NCBI GenBank assembly: GCA_003648875.1
Contig: QMQC01000024.1
Span: 1 to 11,718 of the forward strand
DNA: 11,718 bases
Source: Actinomycetota bacterium
GTDB lineage: Bacteria; Actinomycetota; Acidimicrobiia; Spongiisociales; UBA5794
Reading direction: 5' to 3'
The translations under genes and the position numbers were made by a program. A model generated the notes under the pieces. It had not been told where the DNA came from. It made no database searches and saw nothing but the letters and a program-made list of their open reading frames with translations. Of the stretch, positions 6,789-11,718 are shown piece by piece. The first letter of the stretch is position 1. Each line of letters begins with the position of its first letter.

Positions 6789-6834
6789 CGTAGTACTTCG
6801 TACGTATGACGCAATGCGTAGTACTTCGTACTAC
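6789..6834. repeat. Two copies of a palindromic operator-like element
   Basis: CGTAGTACTTCGTAC occurs twice, at 6789-6803 and 6817-6831, with centres 28 bp apart. The second copy extends to a perfect inverted repeat, GTAGTAC-TTC-GTACTAC (6818-6834). In the first copy only the inner GTAC-TTC-GTAC pairs. The sequence between them (TACGTAT and ATGCGTA) also forms an imperfect inverted pair. The block sits about midway in the 215-bp divergent region 6700-6914, about 80 bp from each flanking start. A dimeric repressor or activator is the simplest reader; its identity cannot be told. Apart from this block and the two flanking -10 boxes, nothing else was recognised in 6700-6914. Confidence 0.7.
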
Positions 6835-6902
6835 CAGCCTTCCACCTCCCAGGTTCTTGGCCGCCCCCGCTCATATCCGAAGTGCCGCTTATCGGTTGTC
6901 GT

Positions 6903-6908
6903 TACTCT
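6903..6908 (+). promoter_or_regulatory. -10 box of a leaderless promoter for the nfeD-like gene
   Basis: TACTCT ends six bases before the ATG at 6915, and no Shine-Dalgarno sequence is present. The spacing places the transcription start at the initiation codon. This also favours the 6915 ATG over the one at 6882. Confidence 0.5.
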
Positions 6909-6914
6909 TCCGGG

Positions 6915-8225
6915 ATGCGCATTGTCCGTCTCATCCTTCTCGGATCGCTCGCTGTGGGCTTGGTGGCCGGTGCAGCCTTGGCTGGTTCGCATGACGATCC
7001 GATTGTGGTCATCGATGTAGGGGATCCCATGGACCAGCGGTCGATTGACTATGTCGTCGATGTCGTTCAGTCCGAGCGAGCGCATCTGTACATCCTCAAG
7101 ATCGACAGTCCCGGGGTCTCATCCGGTGACATCTCCGCGCTCTACGAGGCGATCGTTGAATCGCCGGCGCCTGTCATCTCGTGGATCGGGCCGTATCCGG
7201 CCGTCGCATACGGTGGTGCAGCGTTTCTTGCAAGCTACGCCGACATTCGTGCAGCCGCACCCGGATCGATGATTGGATATCTCGATCCAGCGGTGCAGCG
7301 CGGCAATCTCCAGCACTCGATTGTGGGGCCGGTGAACGATCCGGACCTATTCCGGGCTGAGCAGGTGACCCTTGCAGACTCGGCAGTGGCTGTCACTGTC
7401 GAGGATCCGGTAGTCCTTGGCTTCGTGGACAGGGTCGATCCGGCGCTCGGCCAACTGATCGCGTCGCTTGACGGAACAACGGTTTCGCGGGGTTCGGAGG
7501 TGTGGGAGATATCCACGGCTGGCTCGGAGGTCGTTGACGGCCAGAGCGTCATCGTGTCGACCCGCACGGTCAAGTTCATGAAGCCCGGATTGGTCGACCG
7601 CTTCTTGAGGCTCGGAGCGCGCCCCGAGACAGCATTTCTTTTCCTGCTGATCGGTGCAGCGTTTGCCGTTTTTGAGTTCTATGCCGCTGGCCGAGGTCTC
7701 ATGGCCGCCGTTGCCTCAATGTCTCTTCTGGTTGCGGGCTATGGGCTCGCAACCCTCCCAATCTGGTGGCCTGCATTGATCATGATTCTCGTCGGCCTCG
7801 GAATCGTTGTGTGGGGCTTTGCCCAGAACCGGGTCGACTGGCGCGCAGTTGTTGGCGTAGCCCTGTTGCTCGCCGCCGGCTTGATGTTCACGACCACGCG
7901 CCCCGCCTATCCACCTGCGGCGTGGATGGTGATGCTTGCAGTCGCGGCGTCTGTCGTGTTCATCTGGTACTCGTTGACCACGGTTGTTCGCGGTCGCTTC
8001 GCGACACCGACCTTTGGTAGGGAGGGCATGCTAGGAAAGCGATGCCTTGCCGTGTCAGACCTGGATCCCGAGGGGGTGGTCATGGTCGATGGTGCCAGGT
8101 GGAGAGCGACCGTCAATAGGGGGATTGTGGTTGGCGCCGGTGGCGGCGTCGATATCGTCGGGATCACAGGCCTTGTGCTCGAGGTCGATCCTGTGGCAAC
8201 GGCAGGTCGCGAAGAAATCTTGTGA
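6915..8225 (+). CDS. NfeD-like membrane protein with degenerate ClpP-type protease domain
   Basis: A 436-residue protein with the long NfeD layout: signal peptide or anchor (about 4-23), a ClpP/SppA-like domain (about 28-200), four to five membrane helices (about 238-257, 262-281, 284-303, 309-325, 334-352) and a C-terminal NfeD OB-fold (about 370-430). Family signatures in the first domain are LKIDSPG at 61-67 and AAAPGSMIGYLDP at 113-125. The nucleophile region that usually reads ARAASAG reads AVAYGGA (96-102), so the catalytic serine appears replaced by glycine (G100). Long NfeD proteins are linked to membrane quality control and stomatin partners; no stomatin gene is present here. The start at 6915 gives a normal signal peptide and sits six bases after a TACTCT box. 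The eleven extra codons from 6882 look non-coding. It is followed by whiB after 108 bp. Confidence 0.85.
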   Translation: MRIVRLILLGSLAVGLVAGAALAGSHDDPIVVIDVGDPMDQRSIDYVVDVVQSERAHLYILKIDSPGVSSGDISALYEAIVESPAPVISWIGPYPAVAYGGAAFLASYADIRAAAPGSMIGYLDPAVQRGNLQHSIVGPVNDPDLFRAEQVTLADSAVAVTVEDPVVLGFVDRVDPALGQLIASLDGTTVSRGSEVWEISTAGSEVVDGQSVIVSTRTVKFMKPGLVDRFLRLGARPETAFLFLLIGAAFAVFEFYAAGRGLMAAVASMSLLVAGYGLATLPIWWPALIMILVGLGIVVWGFAQNRVDWRAVVGVALLLAAGLMFTTTRPAYPPAAWMVMLAVAASVVFIWYSLTTVVRGRFATPTFGREGMLGKRCLAVSDLDPEGVVMVDGARWRATVNRGIVVGAGGGVDIVGITGLVLEVDPVATAGREEIL

Positions 8226-8240
8226 GCAGGCAGAGTTTTT

Positions 8241-8270
8241 CTGGCATTCGGACCAACTCGTGGCTATGTT
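8241..8270 (+). promoter_or_regulatory. Candidate promoter for the whiB-family gene
   Basis: CTGGCA (8241-8246) and TATGTT (8265-8270), each matching four of six consensus positions, are 18 bp apart in the 108-bp gap between the nfeD-like gene and whiB. Transcription would start near 8277, leaving a 5' leader of roughly 55 bases. Nothing else was recognised in 8226-8333. Confidence 0.35.
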
Positions 8271-8333
8271 CATTGCTCGTGTGATTGTGCTGGTCGCACG
8301 CGAAGTACCCGAGAAGACGAAAGGCGCCACCTG

Positions 8334-8588
8334 ATGTCCCCAGATCGTTCTTGGCAGCCGGTCGCGTTGTGCAGCGGAAATCACTCCCACCTGTTCTTCC
8401 CCCCAACCACCCAGGAGCGCAAAGACGAAAGGCAACGTCGCGAGATTCGTGCGAAGGCAGTATGCCAAGTCTGCCCGGTCGTTGGAGAGTGTCGCAGTTA
8501 TGCACTCCAGATCAAAGAGCCATACGGAATCTGGGGCGGCCTCACGGAGACGGAGCGCCGCAGGACCGCTACTGCCGTTGGTTTCTGA
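8334..8588 (+). CDS. WhiB-family Fe-S transcriptional regulator
   Basis: An 84-residue Wbl protein. The four cluster-binding cysteines are C13, C44, C47 and C53, in the family spacing C-x30-CxxC-x5-C. The turn motif GIWGGLTETERRR (65-77) and a short basic tail follow. Such proteins hold an oxygen- or NO-sensitive [4Fe-4S] cluster and usually act by binding the C-terminal region of the primary sigma factor. The protein has no N-terminal extension and only a few residues after the GIWGG helix, so it is short but complete. The ATG has AAAGG about ten bases upstream, a weak ribosome binding site. The last 20 bases overlap the 3' end of selB on the other strand, so the two transcripts converge. 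The particular WhiB subclass cannot be assigned safely. Confidence 0.95.
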   Translation: MSPDRSWQPVALCSGNHSHLFFPPTTQERKDERQRREIRAKAVCQVCPVVGECRSYALQIKEPYGIWGGLTETERRRTATAVGF

Positions 8589-10341
8589 CCGTACGAGCGT
8601 CTCCCGACCGTTTGGTCCAGCCTGATCTGTCGAGCCACTCGAGTGTTGGCACCGCTTGACGCCTTGTCATCCCGAACCGGTCCTTGAACTCACCCACCGT
8701 GAAGCCATCGGGCAGACTGACGATCTGCCGGTGGATCTCATCGACCTGCGTCTTTGTGAAGACGAGGTCAGACGCAACCTGGACGAGGTCACCCCGCTGG
8801 ATAAGGGCGTGAACGACTTCACCGTTCATATCGATGGCGCTCATCCTCGGTACATCGAAGGACCCCTCGAGATCCGATCGCACCGCAGACCACTCGGCTT
8901 CTTGGACCGGTGTCAGCGTGTTCGTGAAGCCCACAAGATGGACAGTCCCGTCAGACTGATCAAGCTCTTCTGATTGGTCAACTGCAACAGCGATGACCTC
9001 GGCATCGACGTCTATCCGGGTTGCGAGTTCCGGTCTCGGAATCCCTGGCCGCATTGGGTGCCGTTCATGGAACTCAGAAACAATGCTGATCGAGATCCCA
9101 ATCATGTTGTTCGCCGCATCTTCGGAGAGGAAGGTCCCGCCTGCACGAAGCCCGATCGAAGGTGAACCCCCACCCGTTGCCTCCATGAGATCGGTACCAC
9201 TGGTGATGCCGCGTATCTCGAGCAACGCATCGGCCATCTCTGTCGCTGAACCATCCATCGCCGATCTGAGAATCCCGATCTGAGCCGGAGTGACGCGGTT
9301 CGATGGTCGTGGGTCGAGCACCCGTCCTCCGCCGACGACGGCCCGGCGTCCAGAATCTCGGAGGATGAATCGGTCTCCCATTGCCACAGGCAGTTGCGTG
9401 TCCAGCGTCATGGTGTAGGCGTCCGTGCCGTGAAGGCGCCTAATCGTCGCTGGACTGTGAGCGGTCCCGATGTGGAAGTGAAATGCGCCCCGTGGCGGGA
9501 TCTTCTCGAAACGCCTTGCAGCGTCGAGTATGGCGAGGATCCTTGCTGAGACGGTGATCGACCCATGGGCACAGAGGAGGTTTCCACGGGACACGGCAGC
9601 CACTTTCGAACTCTGCAAGTTGATTGCAGTTCGCGAGCCTGCAACGGAGCGATCGACTCTTCGATCGTGGTGGTGTATTCCGCGCACGCGATCGGAAGAG
9701 CCAGAAGGGAGAATCTCGACATCGTCGCCACGGGAGACCTCGCCACGAGCGACCGTGCCGGTCACAACGACGCCAGCGCCGCTGACCGTGAATGAGCGGT
9801 CGATCCACATTCGAAACGGTCCGCCGACATGTTCGTCGGCTCGACCAACCGCCGACGCCAGATGTTCGACAAGGCTCTCCATGCCTTGACCCGTAATCGC
9901 CGAAACAGGAACGACAGGCCATTCCTGGAGTGACGTTCCTTCGATCTCGTCCATGATCTCGAGGGTCGCCAATTCAACGGTGTCATCGTCGACGAGATCG
10001 ATGCGCGTAAGGGCGATCACGCCGACCTTCGTGTCGAGCAGGTCGAGCACCGTCGCATGTTCCTCGGTCTGTGGCATCCATCCGCCGTCGGCAGCAACCA
10101 CCAGGAGAGCACAATCGATGGCTCCGACGCCGGCAAGCATGTTCTTGATGAAACGCTCATGACCTGGGACGTCAACGAATCCAACATCGATTCCGTTGAG
10201 GTCGGTCCAGGCGAACCCGAGATCGATTGTCAGGCCCCTCTCCTTCTCGGCGGCCCAACGGTCTGGATCCCTGCCTGTGATCGCCTGAACGAGGGTCGAC
10301 TTGCCGTGGTCGACGTGGCCTGCTGTTCCGATGATGGGCAT
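8569..10341 (-). CDS. selB: Selenocysteine-specific elongation factor SelB
   Basis: A 590-residue translational GTPase that carries selenocysteinyl-tRNA(Sec) to UGA codons marked by a SECIS hairpin in the mRNA. The G-domain shows GHVDHGKST (8-16), ERGLTIDLGFAW (34-45), DVPGH (57-61), the G4 motif TRID (112-115) in place of NKxD, and VSAITG as G5. EF-Tu-like beta-barrel domains follow, with RFILRDSGRRAVVGGG a typical SelB stretch. The C-terminal part (about 390-590) is the winged-helix array that binds SECIS, ending in a recognisable winged helix (FTVGEFKDRFGMTRRQ onward). Length is normal and the frame is unbroken. The ATG starts one base after the selA stop codon with no Shine-Dalgarno sequence, so translation should be coupled to selA. 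The 3' end overlaps whiB by 20 bases. Confidence 0.96.
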   Translation of the reverse strand: MPIIGTAGHVDHGKSTLVQAITGRDPDRWAAEKERGLTIDLGFAWTDLNGIDVGFVDVPGHERFIKNMLAGVGAIDCALLVVAADGGWMPQTEEHATVLDLLDTKVGVIALTRIDLVDDDTVELATLEIMDEIEGTSLQEWPVVPVSAITGQGMESLVEHLASAVGRADEHVGGPFRMWIDRSFTVSGAGVVVTGTVARGEVSRGDDVEILPSGSSDRVRGIHHHDRRVDRSVAGSRTAINLQSSKVAAVSRGNLLCAHGSITVSARILAILDAARRFEKIPPRGAFHFHIGTAHSPATIRRLHGTDAYTMTLDTQLPVAMGDRFILRDSGRRAVVGGGRVLDPRPSNRVTPAQIGILRSAMDGSATEMADALLEIRGITSGTDLMEATGGGSPSIGLRAGGTFLSEDAANNMIGISISIVSEFHERHPMRPGIPRPELATRIDVDAEVIAVAVDQSEELDQSDGTVHLVGFTNTLTPVQEAEWSAVRSDLEGSFDVPRMSAIDMNGEVVHALIQRGDLVQVASDLVFTKTQVDEIHRQIVSLPDGFTVGEFKDRFGMTRRQAVPTLEWLDRSGWTKRSGDARTVRNQRQ

Positions 10342-10342
10342 G

Positions 10343-11680
10343 TCAGTTCAGAACCGTCCGGATGGCTTCGGCAACGAGGACATCGTCATCCGGGAGAACG
10401 GAGCGTAGATCGATGAACGTAGACATGTCTCTCCGGGTCGCGATGACCGGCGGGTCGTGCTGAGCGAGCGCAGTCCACGTCGTGTCAGCCGCTCCGCGGA
10501 GCTCGATGAGCCTGGTCGGAATCGTCGCACCGGGCACCGAGCCCGCACCCGGTAGGGAAGCACCATCGACGACACGTCCACCCGAGGAGCCATCGAGGAC
10601 AGCCATTGCCCTTGTGTCGATGGTATTCACAGGCGCGGATGCCATTGCCCAAAAGGGGATTTCGAGAACGCGTTGATCCGAGTACATCTGCAAGGTTTCG
10701 CAAACCGATGCGATCGTCGAACCGTCCAGCCGCACGGCTCGTGCAATGGGATGCCCGGCTGCCCTTTCAACAGCGTCCGCGAGACCAACGATGATCCCCG
10801 CCTGTGGACCTCCGAAGAGCTTGTCGCCGGAGAAGAGCACGAGATCCGCGCCTGAAGCGATGGTTTGTAAGACGCCCGGCTCGCCCGCCAGCCAGGTACG
10901 TTCGCCGTCACCGAGCCATGGAGCGGTCTCGTCGATCAGCCCGCTGCCCACGTCTGCGATGAACGGAATGCTATTCGCGTGTGCGAGAACGCCCAAGTCA
11001 CCGTACGAGGCCTCCTCCTGAAACCCTTCGACCCGGTAGTTCGACGGATGCACCTTCAGTATCGCATCGACAGATCCAGCAACAGCTTCGTAATCGGACA
11101 GACGGGTCCGGTTTGTGGTACCAACTTCAACAAGGGTCGCACCGCTGGCCGCCATCAGATCCGGGAGACGGAACGAGCCCCCAATCTCGATCATCTCACC
11201 GCGTGAAACAGCGACGCGCCGAAGTCCGGGAACCGATGCAAGAGCCAGGAGAAGTGCACCTGCATTGTTGTTGACCGCAAAGCCGTCCTCAGCACCGGTT
11301 ACGAGCGGTAGGAGGGTTCGAAGATAGGTAGATCGACTCGATCGCTTGCCTGTTCGCAGATCGATTTCGACGTTGCTCGCCGTGGAAGCGATTTCTGCAG
11401 ATACCTCGGAGACGGTGCGATTCATCGGTGCTCTGCCAAGATTCGTGTGGAGCAGGACGCCGGTGGCGTTGATGACCGATCTCGGTCGGCCGGCCTCGAT
11501 ATCCGCAAGTCATTCGTCCGCAATCATTGTCGGGTCGGCATCTCCACCCGACCGAATCGTCTCACGCGCCGTGTCAATCGCCAATCGCGAGCAGTGAAGC
11601 AGCACCACCCTTGGTAGCGATGTGTTGGACGCGAGTGCATCAGCAAGTGCATCGACAGCGGGAAGCTCTCCGAATTCCAT
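10343..11680 (-). CDS. selA: L-seryl-tRNA(Sec) selenium transferase SelA, with in-frame TGA at codon 57
   Basis: SelA is a PLP enzyme that converts seryl-tRNA(Sec) to selenocysteinyl-tRNA(Sec) with selenophosphate. Read from the ATG at 11680 the frame has 445 codons, close to the family length. It begins MEFGELPAVDAL (compare LPAIDRLL in E. coli SelA), then has TGA at 11512-11510 (codon 57), and resumes LADIEAGRPRSVINATGV, then HTNLGRAP, as in other SelA proteins. The PLP lysine lies in FSGDKLFGGPQAGII. No start codon lies between the TGA and the conserved INATG block. The first downstream ATG (11425) would drop that block, so internal initiation would probably give a defective enzyme. TGA ends several other genes here, so a changed genetic code is unlikely. 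Options are selenocysteine at 57, a recent nonsense mutation such as CGA to TGA, or a sequence error. The start codon follows a TACGCT box by six bases. selB starts one base after the stop. Confidence 0.85.
11474..11491 (-). promoter_or_regulatory. Hairpin downstream of the selA in-frame TGA (possible SECIS-like element)
   Basis: On the minus strand the RNA can pair GGCCGA with UCGGUC (one G-U) around the loop CCGAGA, or alternatively GACCG with CGGUC around AGAU. The apical loop lies about 25-31 bases after the UGA, within the distance range known for bacterial SECIS hairpins. The stem is short and such pairing is common in GC-rich DNA, so this is only a candidate. Confidence 0.25.
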
Positions 11681-11686
11681 GATGAG

Positions 11687-11692
11687 AGCGTA
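11687..11692 (-). promoter_or_regulatory. -10 box of a leaderless promoter for selA
   Basis: TACGCT on the minus strand ends six bases before the ATG at 11680, the same geometry as at four other genes in the window. It supports 11680 as the true selA start. The expected -35 region is occupied by three heptamer repeats. Confidence 0.45.
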
Positions 11693-11696
11693 AACC

Positions 11697-11717
11697 GTCG
11701 TCCGTCGTCCGTCGTCC
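11697..11717. repeat. Three tandem copies of a 7-bp unit upstream of selA
   Basis: GTCGTCC (plus strand) is repeated three times without interruption at 11697-11703, 11704-11710 and 11711-11717, touching the window edge, so more copies may lie beyond. It covers about -16 to -37 relative to the proposed selA transcription start. Confidence 0.8.
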
Positions 11718-11718
11718 G

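Noticed and set aside
6602..6874. A 90-codon minus-strand frame across the receiver/nfeD intergenic region
   Set aside because: It overlaps the receiver gene out of frame, is low in hydrophobic residues, lacks a ribosome binding site and runs through the palindromic elements.
6700..6914. A tRNA-Sec or other structured RNA gene in the largest intergenic gap
   Set aside because: No acceptor/T-arm pattern or long variable arm was found. The palindromes are short and separated, which fits operators rather than an RNA.
10343..11425. selA starting at the ATG at 11425 as an uninterrupted 360-residue protein
   Set aside because: This start lies after the conserved INATG and HTNLGRA region. In-frame sequence upstream clearly continues SelA similarity back to 11680, apart from one TGA.
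11510..11512. TGA read as tryptophan under an alternative genetic code
   Set aside because: TGA serves as the normal stop of lysC, nfeD-like, whiB, the receiver gene, the small membrane protein and selA, and tryptophan is encoded by TGG throughout.
11697..11717. Heptamer repeats as the edge of a CRISPR array
   Set aside because: The units are seven bases long and directly adjacent without spacers, so this is a simple tandem repeat.

Overview
The window looks like a chromosomal segment of an actinobacterium with moderately high GC. The best lineage marker is a complete WhiB-family Fe-S regulator (8334-8588), a family essentially confined to Actinomycetota and their phages. A lysC with a built-in second start for the ACT-domain subunit and start codons placed directly after -10 boxes fit the same group. 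A deep-branching lineage such as Acidimicrobiia is an impression only. No insertion sequence, phage gene or CRISPR array was seen. Genes are tightly packed and no gap exceeds 300 bases.

Layout. Positions 1-713 (minus) hold the N-terminal part of a multi-pass membrane histidine kinase that runs off the left edge. Positions 786-2541 (minus) are a probable three-gene transcript: a lipoprotein cyclophilin, a 55-residue membrane protein too short for routine ORF calling, and a PHP-domain phosphoesterase. Diverging from it, 2588-4836 (plus) is the lysC-asd pair for the first two steps of the aspartate pathway. A tRNA-Pro(CGG) gene (4945-5021, minus) follows. Positions 5042-6699 (minus) carry a CNNM/CBS/CorC membrane protein preceded by a degenerate stand-alone receiver domain. 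A 215-bp divergent intergenic region with two copies of a striking palindrome separates these from an NfeD-like membrane protein (6915-8225, plus) and whiB (8334-8588, plus).

The right end (8569-11680, minus) is a selenocysteine operon, selA-selB. selA makes selenocysteinyl-tRNA from seryl-tRNA(Sec) and selB delivers it to UGA codons. The selA frame is interrupted by an in-frame TGA at codon 57, just before the conserved INATG/HTNLGRA region, with about 388 intact codons after it and a small hairpin downstream. It may be a recoded (Sec) codon in the Sec-synthesis gene itself, a recent nonsense mutation or a sequence error. This is the most interesting observation in the window. selD and tRNA-Sec are not present here.

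Regulation. Five genes likely to be first in their transcripts (ppi, lysC, the receiver gene, nfeD, selA) have a TANNNT box ending 6-7 nt before the start codon and no Shine-Dalgarno sequence, as expected for leaderless mRNAs. The histidine kinase, corC and the internal lysC start have recognisable Shine-Dalgarno sequences instead.
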